Shown: positions 1 through 8,733 of the stretch, piece after piece | Layout of the letters: the number at the start of each line of letters is the position of its first letter | How positions within the stretch are numbered: the stretch's first letter is position 1 | Assembly (NCBI RefSeq): GCF_045032955.1 | Contig: NZ_JBJFZU010000005.1 | Span: forward strand, 221,340 to 285,339 | Direction: 5' to 3' | Origin: Ornithinicoccus sp045032955 | GTDB lineage: Bacteria > Actinomycetota > Actinomycetes > Actinomycetales > Dermatophilaceae | DNA: 64,000 nucleotides | Made by a program: the position numbers and the translations under genes | The notes under the pieces: model-generated | What the model was told of the DNA's origin: nothing | Database searches by the model: none | Seen by the model: only the letters and a program-made list of their open reading frames with translations

Positions 1-1186
1 ACAGGCAGATCACCAGGGCCACCTGCCCGTCGGTGAAGAAGCGCGCCGGGACGTAGGCGACCACCGCCAGGGCGGCGCCCAGCAGCAGACCGGTCACCAG
101 CTCCCTGCCGACCACCCGGGGCAGGTCCGGGAAGCGGACGTCGTCCACCGCGACCGCGCGGATCACGGTGCTGGCGGCCTGGGCACCGACGTTGCCACCG
201 GTGCCGATCAGCAGCGGGACGAAGAGCGCCAGGGCCACCACCTGCTCCAGGCTGTCCTCGAAGAAGTCCAGCACGTTGACGGTCAGCGTCGCAGCCACCA
301 GCAGGACGAACAGCCAGGCCACCCGGCTCCGGGCCAGGGCGAGCACCGAGGTGGCCAGGTAGGGCCGGCGCAGCCGCTCCATGCCGGCCGAGCGCGCCGA
401 GTCCTCGTCCTCCTCGATCTGCAGCACCCGCATCGCGTCGTCCACCGTGAACAGGCCCACCAGGCGGCCGTCGTCGTCCAGCACCGGGACGGCGAGCGCG
501 CCGTGGTCCCGCACCACGTTGGCGCCGACCTCCTGGTCGTCGTCGGCGTGCGCGGTGATCGGTTCCCGCATGACGGCGCTCAGTGCCAACCCCGGGTCGC
601 TGACCAGCAGCCGGCGCAGCGACACCACCCCGACCACCCGCTGCTGCTCGTCGACCACCGGCAGCACGTAGAGCATCTCGGCGTCACCGGTGTCCGCGCG
701 CACCGCGTCCAGCGCCTGTCCGACGGTGGCGGTGTCCGGCATGCTCACCACCTCCGGGGTGGCCCACCGGCCGACGGTCTCCGGGCGGTGGGCCAGCACC
801 GCCTCGGTCTTGCGGCGCTCGGCGTCGGACAGCCCGCCGAGCAGGCGCTCGGTCAGCGGGGCGGGGAGCCCGGCCAGGGTGCGCGCCCGGTCGTCGGGGG
901 CCAGGTCGGCGACCAGCCGGCGGACCTGGTCCTCGGGCATCGCGGCGAGCAGCTCGGCCTGCAGGTCGGTGTCGAGCATCTGCACCACCCGCACCGCGGT
1001 CGGGTGCGGCAGCAGCGCGAAGGCGCCGGCCCGGGGGGCGGCGTCCATCCGCTCCAGCTCGTCGACCACCGCGGGCAGGTCGGCCCCGCTCAGCAGGGTC
1101 CGCAGCCCGGGGAGGCCACCGCTGCGCGCGCGTCCGGCCCTGTCGTCGCCGGACCCGTCCGGGACCGCGCGACGACGACCCGTCAC
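1..1186 (-). CDS. mgtE: magnesium transporter MgtE (3' part beyond window)
   Basis: Homodimeric Mg2+ channel of the cytoplasmic membrane. The reverse strand reads an N-terminal superhelical MgtE_N domain, then two CBS domains with typical phrases (MLYVLPVVDEQQRVVGVVSLRRL and LAVPVLDDDGRLVGLF, split here for length), a linker helix with YLATSVLALARSRVAWLF, and the first membrane helices with the family hallmark GTGGNVGAQAAS. The protein runs off the left edge, so the last transmembrane helices are not visible. Translation starts at GTG 1186, overlapping the rpiB stop by 4 bp (GTGA), so the two are co-transcribed. CBS domains sense cytoplasmic Mg2+ in this family. Family assignment is secure; start is supported by the overlap only. 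Confidence 0.93.
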   Translation of the reverse strand, partial: MTGRRRAVPDGSGDDRAGRARSGGLPGLRTLLSGADLPAVVDELERMDAAPRAGAFALLPHPTAVRVVQMLDTDLQAELLAAMPEDQVRRLVADLAPDDRARTLAGLPAPLTERLLGGLSDAERRKTEAVLAHRPETVGRWATPEVVSMPDTATVGQALDAVRADTGDAEMLYVLPVVDEQQRVVGVVSLRRLLVSDPGLALSAVMREPITAHADDDQEVGANVVRDHGALAVPVLDDDGRLVGLFTVDDAMRVLQIEEDEDSARSAGMERLRRPYLATSVLALARSRVAWLFVLLVAATLTVNVLDFFEDSLEQVVALALFVPLLIGTGGNVGAQAASTVIRAVAVDDVRFPDLPRVVGRELVTGLLLGAALAVVAYVPARFFTDGQVALVICL

Positions 1187-1650
1187 GGGACCGGCGGGAG
1201 GGTGCCGTCCGCGGCGTAGCGGCTCATCATGTCGATGCGCCGCTGGTGCCGTTCGTCGCCGGAGAAGGGGGTGTCCAGGAAGGCGGCGACGATCTCGCGG
1301 GCCTCTTCGAGGGTATGCATCCTCGCCCCGAGCGAGACCACCTGCGCGTCGTTGTGCTGGCGCGCCAGGGTGGCCAGCTCCCTCGAGCAGGCCAGCGCCG
1401 CGCGGATCCCGGCGACCTTGTTGGCCGCCATCTGCTCACCGTTGCCGGAGCCGCCGAGCACGATGCCGAGCGAGCCCGGGTCGGCGGCGACGCCCTCGGC
1501 GGCCCGCAGCACGTAGACCGGGTAGTCGTCGAGCGCGTCGTAGTCGTGCGGACCGTGGTCGAGGACCTCGTGCCCCTGGTCCCCCAGCCACGAGACCAGG
1601 TCGCGCTGCAGCTCGTGGGCGGCGTGGTCGCCGCCGATGTGGATGCGCAC
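1183..1650 (-). CDS. rpiB: ribose-5-phosphate isomerase B
   Basis: Interconverts ribose-5-phosphate and ribulose-5-phosphate in the non-oxidative pentose phosphate pathway; cytoplasmic. The 155-residue product begins VRIHIGGDHAAHEL and carries the RpiB/LacA fold signature. The active-site loop reads GGSGNGEQ with Glu at about residue 72 in place of the Cys base of E. coli RpiB; this is the mycobacterial/actinobacterial form. GTG 1650 is chosen because GAGGAG lies about 7 nt upstream. It follows the DsbA-like gene by 17 bp and overlaps mgtE by 4 bp, so the three probably form one transcript. Confidence 0.93.
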   Translation of the reverse strand: MRIHIGGDHAAHELQRDLVSWLGDQGHEVLDHGPHDYDALDDYPVYVLRAAEGVAADPGSLGIVLGGSGNGEQMAANKVAGIRAALACSRELATLARQHNDAQVVSLGARMHTLEEAREIVAAFLDTPFSGDERHQRRIDMMSRYAADGTLPPVP

Positions 1651-1667
1651 CGTGCTGCTCCTCGTCG

Positions 1668-2315
1668 TCAGCTGAAGTCCGGGCCCTGGGAGCGGGTCCG
1701 CTTGATCTCGTAGAAGCCCGGGGTGCCGGCGACCAGCAGGCAGCCGTCCCAGAGCCGGCCCGCGGCCTCGCCCTTGGGGGCCGGGGTGACGACGGGGCCG
1801 AAGAAGGCCACGCCCTCGACCGAGACGACCGGGGTGCCGACCTCGTCGCCGACCAGGTCCATCGCGCGCTGGTGGCTCGCGCGCAGCGCCTGGTCGTGGG
1901 CGTCGCTGGTGCCCGCCTCGGTGAGGGCCGGGTCCAGCCCGAGCTCCTCGACGACCTCGGCGGTGATCGCCGGCAGGTCCTCGCTGCCGCGACCGTCCAG
2001 GTGGATGCGCCGGCCGTAGGCGTCGTACATCTTCTTGCGCAGCGTGTTGGCCTCCTCGTCGGCGAGGCCCTCGGTCGCGGCGATGATGGTGCGCACCGGT
2101 CCCCACGTCCGCTCGAGCATGGCGGTGTAGCCCTCGTCCAGGTCCCGCCCCTCGTTGAGGACGGACAGGCTCATCACGGACCAGGTGATGTCCAGGTCGC
2201 GCACCTGCGCGGCCTCCATCATCCAGCGGGAGGTCATCCAGGCCCACGGGCAGGCCGGGTCGAAGAACATCTCGGCGGAGGTGGTGGACCGTGCGGTGGA
2301 GGTGTCGGCGCTCAT
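1668..2315 (-). CDS. DsbA/FrnE-family oxidoreductase, Rv2466c-like, with CPWA active site
   Basis: 215 residues with a thioredoxin fold interrupted by a helical insertion. It closely follows the mycothiol-dependent nitroreductase Rv2466c of Mycobacterium tuberculosis: FFDPACPWAWMTSRWM, VMSLSVLNEGRD, TWGPVRTIIAA, GTPVVSVEGVAFFGPV and the C-terminal YEIKRTRSQ. Rv2466c has a CPWC motif; here the second Cys is Ala (CPWA, near residue 24), leaving one redox Cys. Family knowledge suggests mycothiol-linked thiol chemistry, so a monothiol mechanism is an inference. ATG 2315; first gene of a likely operon with rpiB and mgtE, divergent from pepN. Confidence 0.88.
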   Translation of the reverse strand: MSADTSTARSTTSAEMFFDPACPWAWMTSRWMMEAAQVRDLDITWSVMSLSVLNEGRDLDEGYTAMLERTWGPVRTIIAATEGLADEEANTLRKKMYDAYGRRIHLDGRGSEDLPAITAEVVEELGLDPALTEAGTSDAHDQALRASHQRAMDLVGDEVGTPVVSVEGVAFFGPVVTPAPKGEAAGRLWDGCLLVAGTPGFYEIKRTRSQGPDFS

Positions 2316-2383
2316 GCGACCATCGTGTCACGTAGCGCGCCGGGTGACCCTCCGGCCTACCCTTTCGACGAGGAGACATCTGC

Positions 2384-4972
2384 ATGCCCGGCTCCAACCT
2401 CACCCGCGACGAGGCGTCCGCCCGGTCCCAGCTCGTGGCGACCGAGTCCTACGACGTCGTGCTGGACCTCACCTGCGGGGCGGAGACCTTCGCCACCACC
2501 AGCACCGTGCACTTCTCCTGCAGTGCGCCGGGTGCGTCGACGTGGATCGACTTCGTCGGGCCCTCGGTCGAGCGGGTGGTGCTCAACGGTGTGGAGCTGG
2601 ACCCGGCGGCGGTGTTCGCCGACGCGCGGATCGAGCTGGCCGACCTGCAGGAGAGCAACGAGCTGCGGGTCGAGGCGACCGGTGCGTACATGAACACCGG
2701 GGAGGGCCTGCACCGCTTCGTGGACCCCGCCGACGGGGAGGTCTACCTCTACACCCAGTTCGAGGTGCCGGACAGCCGCCGGATGTTCGCGGTCTTCGAG
2801 CAGCCCGACCTCAAGGCCGCGTTCACCTTCACCGTCACCGCGCCCGCACACTGGGAGGTCATCTCCAACGAGCCGACCCCGAAGCCCGCCCCGGCGCCGG
2901 GGGCGCGCAACGCGGACGGGGTGCCGGCGGACGCGCTCGCGACCTGGGTCTTCCCGGCGACGCCGCGCATCTCCTCCTACATCACGGCCCTGGTCGCCGG
3001 TCCCTACGACGTCGTCCGGGACAGCGTGAGCACCCGCGCCGGCGAGGTCCCGCTGGGTGTCTTCTGCCGCCGCAGCCTGACCGAGCACCTGGACGCCGAC
3101 AACATCCTGGACGTGACCAAGCGCGGGTTCGCCTTCTTCGAGGAGGAGTTCGACTCGGCATACCCGTTCACCAAGTACGACCAGATCTTCACGCCGGAGT
3201 ACAACATGGGCGCGATGGAGAACGCCGGGTGCGTGACCATCGTGGAGAACTACGTCTTCCGGTCCAAGGTCACCGAGGCCATCGTGGAGCGGCGCGCGCT
3301 GACGATCCTGCACGAGCTGGCGCACATGTGGTTCGGCGACCTGGTGACGATGACCTGGTGGGACGACCTGTGGCTCAACGAGAGCTTCGCCGAGTGGGCC
3401 TCGACCACCGCCCAGGCGGAGGCGACCGGGTGGGCGGACGCGTGGACGACCTTCGGCACCGCCGAGAAGGCCTGGGCCTACAAGCAGGACCAGCTCTCCT
3501 CCACCCACCCGGTGGCCGCCGACATGGTGGACCTGGCCGCGGTGGAGGTGAACTTCGACGGCATCACCTACGCCAAGGGCGCCTCGGTGCTCAAGCAGCT
3601 CGTCGCGTACGTGGGGAGGGAGCCGTTCCGGGACGGCCTGCGGGCCTACTTCGCCAAGCACGCGTGGGGCAACACCACCCTGGCCGACCTGCTGGTCGAG
3701 CTCGAGGCGACCAGCGGGCGCGAGCTGGGGTCGTGGAGCACGGTATGGCTGGAGACGGCAGGGGTGAACACCCTCACCCCGGAGGTCGAGGTCGGGCAGG
3801 ACGGCGCCATCTCGGCGCTCACCCTGGTCCAGACCACGCCCCAGGAGCACCCGACGCAGCGCCCGCACCGGCTGGCGGTGGGGTGCTACTCCCTGACCGA
3901 CGGCGTGCTGCGCCGGGTGAAGCGGGTGGAGCTCGACGTCGACGGCGAGCGCACCGCGGTGCCCGAGCTCGTCGGCGAGCCGATGCCGGACCTGCTGCTG
4001 GTCAACGACGACGACCTCGCCTACGCCAAGATCCGGCTGGACGAGCGCTCGCTGGCCACGGCCCTGGGTCACATCCGGGCCTTCGAGGACTCCCTGCCCC
4101 GGGCGCTGGTCCTCGGCGCGGCCTGGGACATGACCCGGGACGCCGAGATGGCGGCGACCGACTACGTGCGGCTGGTGCTGCAGGCGCTGACGGGTGAGAC
4201 CGACTCCACCCTGCTCCGGGTGCTCATCCAGCAGGCCAGCGCCGCAGCGCTGACCTACACGGCGCCGGTGAACCGGCGCGCGGTGGTGGCCGAGCTGACC
4301 GCCGGGCTGCGGGCCGCCGCCGAGGCCGCGGAGCCCGGTAGCGACGCCCAGCTGCAGCTGGTCACGGCCTGGGTGTCCTTCGCCCAGGACGAGCAGGACG
4401 TGGCCCAGGTGCGCGGCCTCCTGGACGGCGAGCGCGAGCTGGCCGGCCTCACCCTCGACCAGGACATGCGGTGGGCCCTGCTCACCTCGCTGGCGACCGC
4501 CGGTGCGGCCGGTGAGCAGGACATCGCCGCCGAGCGCCGGCGGGACAACACGGCGACCGGCCACGAGAAGGCCGCCCGGGCCCGGGCCGCCATGCCGACC
4601 GAGCAGGCCAAGGAGGCCGCCTGGGTGGACGCCGTCGAGACGCAGGGCCTGTCCAACTCGGTGCTGGCCGCGATGGCGCTCGGCTTCGGACGGGTGCACG
4701 ACGAGTCGCTGCTCGAGCCCTTCGCCGCCCGCTACCACGAGGTGATCGACCGGGTCTGGAGCGAGCGCACCCACCACATCGCGAACTCGCTGGCCACCGG
4801 CTTCTACCCGCTGGCCCTGGCCAGCCCGAAGCTGCTGGCCGCGACCGAGCGATGGCTGGTCGAGCACCCCGACGCCTCCAACAGCCTGCGTCGCACGGTG
4901 GCCGAGAACAGGGACACCGTGGCCCGGGCCCTGACCGCCCAGGCCGCCGACGCAGCGTATACCCCCACCTGA
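2384..4972 (+). CDS. pepN: aminopeptidase N (M1 zinc metallopeptidase)
   Basis: Removes N-terminal residues from peptides in the cytoplasm. 862 residues, the usual size for actinobacterial PepN (M1 family). The exopeptidase motif GAMEN is followed by the zinc site HELAH at residues 310-314 with the third ligand Glu about 19 residues later (NESFAEW). A C-terminal ERAP1-like helical region completes the protein. Start ATG 2384 has GAGGAG about 9 nt upstream; a TACCCT hexamer further upstream could be a -10 box. Divergent from the DsbA-like gene across 68 bp. A 22-bp repeat array starts 13 nt after its stop. Confidence 0.96.
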   Translation: MPGSNLTRDEASARSQLVATESYDVVLDLTCGAETFATTSTVHFSCSAPGASTWIDFVGPSVERVVLNGVELDPAAVFADARIELADLQESNELRVEATGAYMNTGEGLHRFVDPADGEVYLYTQFEVPDSRRMFAVFEQPDLKAAFTFTVTAPAHWEVISNEPTPKPAPAPGARNADGVPADALATWVFPATPRISSYITALVAGPYDVVRDSVSTRAGEVPLGVFCRRSLTEHLDADNILDVTKRGFAFFEEEFDSAYPFTKYDQIFTPEYNMGAMENAGCVTIVENYVFRSKVTEAIVERRALTILHELAHMWFGDLVTMTWWDDLWLNESFAEWASTTAQAEATGWADAWTTFGTAEKAWAYKQDQLSSTHPVAADMVDLAAVEVNFDGITYAKGASVLKQLVAYVGREPFRDGLRAYFAKHAWGNTTLADLLVELEATSGRELGSWSTVWLETAGVNTLTPEVEVGQDGAISALTLVQTTPQEHPTQRPHRLAVGCYSLTDGVLRRVKRVELDVDGERTAVPELVGEPMPDLLLVNDDDLAYAKIRLDERSLATALGHIRAFEDSLPRALVLGAAWDMTRDAEMAATDYVRLVLQALTGETDSTLLRVLIQQASAAALTYTAPVNRRAVVAELTAGLRAAAEAAEPGSDAQLQLVTAWVSFAQDEQDVAQVRGLLDGERELAGLTLDQDMRWALLTSLATAGAAGEQDIAAERRRDNTATGHEKAARARAAMPTEQAKEAAWVDAVETQGLSNSVLAAMALGFGRVHDESLLEPFAARYHEVIDRVWSERTHHIANSLATGFYPLALASPKLLAATERWLVEHPDASNSLRRTVAENRDTVARALTAQAADAAYTPT

Positions 4973-4985
4973 GCCGACCCCACCC

Positions 4986-5161
4986 GACCGGGCGTCTCGG
5001 GTTGCCCGACCGAGCGTCTCGGGTTGCCCGACCGAGCGTCTCGGGTTGCCGGTCCGGACGGCTCGGATTGCCCGACCGAGCGTCTCGGGTTGCCGGTCCG
5101 GACGGCTCGGATTGCCCGACCGAGCGTCTCGGGTTGCCGGTCCGGGCGTCCCGGAGTGTCC
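4986..5161 (+). repeat. tandem array A of the 22-bp gene-tail repeat (8 units)
   Basis: Eight head-to-tail 22-bp units beginning 13 nt after the pepN stop. Each unit is an 11-mer GACCG(G/A)GCGTC followed by a second 11-mer ending in GGTTGCC(C/G). Units 4 and 6 are a variant starting GTCCGGACGGC; unit 8 is degenerate. CGGGC of one unit can pair with GCCCG at its end, giving a short hairpin in RNA. The same unit occurs at four other loci in this window. There are no unique spacers, so this is not a CRISPR array. Confidence 0.93.
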
Positions 5162-5245
5162 ACATCCCTGTCACGGCCCAGCTGCGCTGTCCACAGATGC
5201 GGTCCGGGTATGGCGTTCCGGTCTCCGTGCCGCCAGCGTCCAGAT

Positions 5246-6325
5246 ATGGATCTGTCCTGCCTCCCGCGTCCTTTCACCCGACCGGAGGCGCTCACCGCGG
5301 GCGTCTCCCGGCACGATCTCGACGAGGCCCTGCTCACCGGCCTGGTCGAACGGCTGAGCCGGGGACTGTATGCCGCGTGCGTCCCGGTATGCCCCGGCGG
5401 TGAGGACTGGGAGGTCGCTGTCGCCGAGCACCTCGACCGGCTCCACCACCAGCTGCGCCGGCATCCGGGACACGTCGCCAGTCATACCAGCGCCGCTCTC
5501 GTGCACGGGTTGGCGGTGACGATCTCACCGGCCAGCCCCGTGGAGATCACCGCGCTGGACGGGTACGCCACTTCGCGCCGCAAGCCCGGCCTGGTGATCC
5601 ACCACTGCGACTCGGGCGAGACGCCGGTGCAATCTCTCTCCGGGGTCCGGGTGACGACCGTCGAGCGCACCGTCGTGGACACGGCCCGGACCCGCCGACT
5701 GCCGCACGGGACGGCGGCCGTGGACGGAGCGCTGCGCGAAGGGTCGGTCACCCGGGACTCCCTCGTCCGCACCCTGGACGGTCAACGTCGGTGGCGTGGC
5801 CGACCGAGAGCGTTGGCGGCGCTGGCCCTCTCGGACCCACGCCGTGAGAGCTGGCTGGAGTCGTTCTCATTCGCGGCCCTGCATGAGCAGGGCATCGCCC
5901 TGCCGCTGTCCCAGGTCGACATCTACGGTCTGGACGGGCGCTTCCGGGGACGCGTCGACGGACTCCTCCCGGAGGAGGGTGCCTTTCTCGAGGCCGACGG
6001 GAAGGCCAAGTACTTCATGGGAGCTGGTCCCGGGTCGACACCTGAGCAGACCGTGCTCACCCATCTTGGCCACGAGACGGCGCGTCACGCTGCGCTGGAG
6101 TCGCTCGGGCTACGAGGCATCCGGTGGATGTCGGACGAGATCATCGCCGACGCCGGCGAGGTCGCCGGCCGGATCCGTCGTCGTCTCGCCACACCTGTCC
6201 CACACATCGAGGCTCTCGCCCTGTGGCAGGGCGAGCTGCGTCGCCTGCCCTTCGACGAGCCCCGGGCTTGCATCGACATGGAGACGCTGAGGGCGCGGAA
6301 GCCACGGCGTCGTCGGTCGGCCTGA
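5246..6325 (+). CDS. AbiEi-antitoxin-like protein with C-terminal DUF559/Vsr-like nuclease fold
   Basis: 359 residues. The N-terminal half has the short winged-helix pattern of AbiEi-type antitoxin domains (FTRPEALTAGVSRHDLDEAL, LVERLSRGLYA) and a middle region HTSAALVHGL ... RVTTVERTVVDTAR that is standard in this very common actinobacterial family. The C-terminal half contains RVDGLLPEEGAFLEADGKAKY-like spacing (Asp, then Glu-x-Asp-Gly-Lys), matching restriction-endonuclease-fold DUF559/Vsr proteins. No AbiEii toxin gene is adjacent, so the toxin-antitoxin role is uncertain. ATG 5246 is chosen because upstream in-frame codons run through repeat array A. The gene lies between arrays A and B. 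Confidence 0.75.
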   Translation: MDLSCLPRPFTRPEALTAGVSRHDLDEALLTGLVERLSRGLYAACVPVCPGGEDWEVAVAEHLDRLHHQLRRHPGHVASHTSAALVHGLAVTISPASPVEITALDGYATSRRKPGLVIHHCDSGETPVQSLSGVRVTTVERTVVDTARTRRLPHGTAAVDGALREGSVTRDSLVRTLDGQRRWRGRPRALAALALSDPRRESWLESFSFAALHEQGIALPLSQVDIYGLDGRFRGRVDGLLPEEGAFLEADGKAKYFMGAGPGSTPEQTVLTHLGHETARHAALESLGLRGIRWMSDEIIADAGEVAGRIRRRLATPVPHIEALALWQGELRRLPFDEPRACIDMETLRARKPRRRRSA

Positions 6326-6332
6326 CACGTCA

Positions 6333-6454
6333 AGACGCCCGGTCAGGCACCACCAGACGCCCGGTCAGGCACCACCAGACGCCCGGTCAGGCACCACCAG
6401 ACGCCCGGTCGAGCACCACCAGACGCCCGGTCAGGCACCACCAGACGCTCGGTC
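6333..6454 (-). repeat. tandem array B of the 22-bp gene-tail repeat (5.5 units)
   Basis: Five full 22-bp units and a partial one. On the minus strand each begins GACCGGGCGTC and continues TGGTGGTGCCT. The first unit on that strand overlaps the malQ stop codon itself (TGACCGAGCGTC). It therefore reads in the sense direction of malQ, and runs head-on toward the end of the AbiEi-like gene, 8 bp after its stop. Confidence 0.92.
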
Positions 6455-8624
6455 AGGTGGGGGCGGGGGTGGTGGTGTTGGCAGTGGCAGTGGCAGTGGG
6501 GGCGGGGCGGGCGACGGTCCGGGCCAGGCGCCGGGCCGAGCGCCAGGTGACGAGCTCCTCCAGCAGCACCGGCCGACCCTCGGGACCGGCCAGCGGCACC
6601 CGCCAGTTCGGGTACTCCTCGTCGGTCCCGGGCTGGTTGATGACCCTCTTGTCCCCGGCCAGGTCGCTGACGCTGACGCCGAGCAGCTTGGCCGGTGTGC
6701 GGGTCAGGAAGGCGTGCATCGCCTGCACCTGCTCGGGGACCTCCGCCCCCTCGCGCAGCAGACCGCGTCGCCGCAGGTCCGCCAGCACCTCGTCGCGGGA
6801 GGCCTCCTCCTGGGCCATCTCCTCGGCCAACGGCCGGTCCAGCAGGCCGAGGCGTGAGCGCAGCTCGACGTGCACGCCCTCCAGGTAGCCCGCCGTCGGC
6901 GGCAGGTCGTGGGTGGTCACCGTCGCCAGGCACAGCTCCCGGTAGTCCTCGGGGTCCAGCAGCCGGCCGTCGCCCTCCCAGTCGCGCTCGAACCACAGGA
7001 TCGAGGTGCCCAGCACCCCGCGCTCGCGCAGGTGGTCGCGCACCCACGGCTCGACGGTGCCGAGGTCCTCGCCGATCACCAGTGCCCCGGCCCGGTGCGC
7101 CTCCAGCAGCAGGATCCCCACCATCGCCTCGTGGTCGTAGCGCACGTAGGTGCCCTGGAACGGCTCGGCGCCCTGCGGGATCCACCACAGGCGGAACAGC
7201 CCGATGACGTGGTCGACGCGCAGCCCGCCGCTGTCCCGTAGCGCCGCCCGCACCATGTCGCGGTAGGGGGCATACCCGAGCTCGGCGAGCTTGTCCGGGC
7301 GCCACGGCGGCTGGGACCAGTCCTGCCCCATCTGGTTGTACTGGTCCGCCGGCGCACCGACGGTGACGCCGCGGGCGAGCGCGTCGCCCAGCCCCCAGGC
7401 GTCGGCGCCGTCCGGGTGCACCCCGACGGCCAGGTCGGAGATCACCCCCAGGCTCATCCCGGTGTCCAGCAGGTCGCGCTGCACCTGGGCCAGCTGCTCG
7501 TCCAGGATCCACTGCAGCCAGCAGTGGAACTCGACCTCCTGCATGTGCCCGTCGCGGTATGCCTCGACCTCCGCGCTGCGCGGGTCCTGCAGCCCTGCGG
7601 GCCACTGCCTCCACCAGGTGCCGTGCTCCTGGCAGATCGCGCACCAGGTCGCGTAGTCGACCAGCCCCTGGCCCTCGCGCTCCACGTAGGCCTGGAACCG
7701 CCGGGCACGCCGCAGCGAGCGTGCCTGGCCGAAGATCATCCGCAGCGCCGCCTCCTTGGCCGGCCAGACCGCGTCCCGCTCGAGGGTGTCGAGGTCGAGA
7801 TAGCGCTTGGCGTCGTCCGCGTGCCACTCCACGAGCTGCCGCTGCGCGGCCGAGAGGTATGCCACCTCGGGCACGTCCTCGACGCGGATGTAGAGGGGGT
7901 TCACGAACCGGCGGCTGGTGGGCAGGTACGGCGAGGGCTCCATCTCACCCGTCGGCTCCGCCGCGTGCAGCGGGTTGACCAGCACGAAGTCCGCCCCCAG
8001 CCCAGCGGCCCAGGCCCCGGCGTCGCCCAGGTCGGCGAGGTCCCCGATCCCCCAGGAGTCCGACGAGCGCATCGCGTAGAGCTGGGTCATCAGTCCCCAG
8101 CCCTGGGCGTCCGGGGCCTGCAGGGAGTCGGGCAGCTCCAGCCGGGCGGGAGTGACGACCAGCGGCATCCGCACCTGTCCGCCGTCGGCCTGCAGCTCGA
8201 CGGCGTGCCACCCCAGCGGGAGGTCCTGCGGCAGGTCCAGGGTCAGCCGGAACACCTCAGCCCCGTCCACGGTGCGGCTCTCCGGGAGGTCGGCCAGCAC
8301 CCCGACCTCTGTCCGGGTGCCGTCCTCGAGGGTTAGCGCGGCCTGCACCGCCGAGGCCTCCCGGACGTGCACGGGCACCTCGACGGGTGACCCCTCCGCG
8401 ACCACGAGCACCGCGGGCAGCGGGCGACGCCAGGGTCGCTCCGCGGCACGTTCCAGCTCGCGGGCGATGTAGTCGGCGCCGCTGACATCGACACCGAGCG
8501 CCGCGAGCACCGCGACGACCGTGTCGTCGGGGACCGTGGTGCGGGCGCCGTGCCAGTCCCAGAACTCGGTGGCGATGCCGTAGGCCTCGGCCAGGTCGGC
8601 GAGGCGGGGGGAGCTCTCGGTCAC
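6453..8624 (-). CDS. malQ: 4-alpha-glucanotransferase (amylomaltase)
   Basis: GH77 enzyme transferring alpha-1,4-glucan segments during maltodextrin metabolism. 723 residues: an N-terminal extension typical of actinobacterial MalQ (residues 1-160), then the catalytic barrel with LRVDHVIGLFRLWWIP, VIGEDLGTVEPWV and TTHDLPPTAGYL, covering the nucleophile Asp, acid Glu and transition-state Asp. The last ~20 residues are a low-complexity Thr/Ala/Pro tail encoded by short GGCAGT repeats, just before array B; this may be repeat-driven slippage at the gene end. Start GTG 8624; divergent from mscS. Confidence 0.95.
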   Translation of the reverse strand: MTESSPRLADLAEAYGIATEFWDWHGARTTVPDDTVVAVLAALGVDVSGADYIARELERAAERPWRRPLPAVLVVAEGSPVEVPVHVREASAVQAALTLEDGTRTEVGVLADLPESRTVDGAEVFRLTLDLPQDLPLGWHAVELQADGGQVRMPLVVTPARLELPDSLQAPDAQGWGLMTQLYAMRSSDSWGIGDLADLGDAGAWAAGLGADFVLVNPLHAAEPTGEMEPSPYLPTSRRFVNPLYIRVEDVPEVAYLSAAQRQLVEWHADDAKRYLDLDTLERDAVWPAKEAALRMIFGQARSLRRARRFQAYVEREGQGLVDYATWCAICQEHGTWWRQWPAGLQDPRSAEVEAYRDGHMQEVEFHCWLQWILDEQLAQVQRDLLDTGMSLGVISDLAVGVHPDGADAWGLGDALARGVTVGAPADQYNQMGQDWSQPPWRPDKLAELGYAPYRDMVRAALRDSGGLRVDHVIGLFRLWWIPQGAEPFQGTYVRYDHEAMVGILLLEAHRAGALVIGEDLGTVEPWVRDHLRERGVLGTSILWFERDWEGDGRLLDPEDYRELCLATVTTHDLPPTAGYLEGVHVELRSRLGLLDRPLAEEMAQEEASRDEVLADLRRRGLLREGAEVPEQVQAMHAFLTRTPAKLLGVSVSDLAGDKRVINQPGTDEEYPNWRVPLAGPEGRPVLLEELVTWRSARRLARTVARPAPTATATANTTTPAPT

Positions 8625-8733
8625 GTGCGGGAACCTCTCGAGGATTCGGGTGTCGCACCTAGTCTGTCAGGCTCGGACTGCCCTCCCCGACGGGCCGCAC
8701 GCACCACCCCGGACGGCCTTGGACAATGGAGAC

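Noticed and set aside
690..2693. 667-codon plus-strand open frame
   Set aside because: It is antisense to mgtE, rpiB and the DsbA-like gene, is rich in Arg/Ser/Pro as expected of a GC-rich shadow frame, and has no recognisable domain. The many other long overlapping frames were rejected for the same reason.
4986..5161. CRISPR array
   Set aside because: The 22-bp units are contiguous with no unique spacers, and no cas genes are present.
5024..5245. N-terminal extension of the AbiEi-like protein through repeat array A
   Set aside because: The extension only translates the repeat; family proteins start near the wHTH at 5246.
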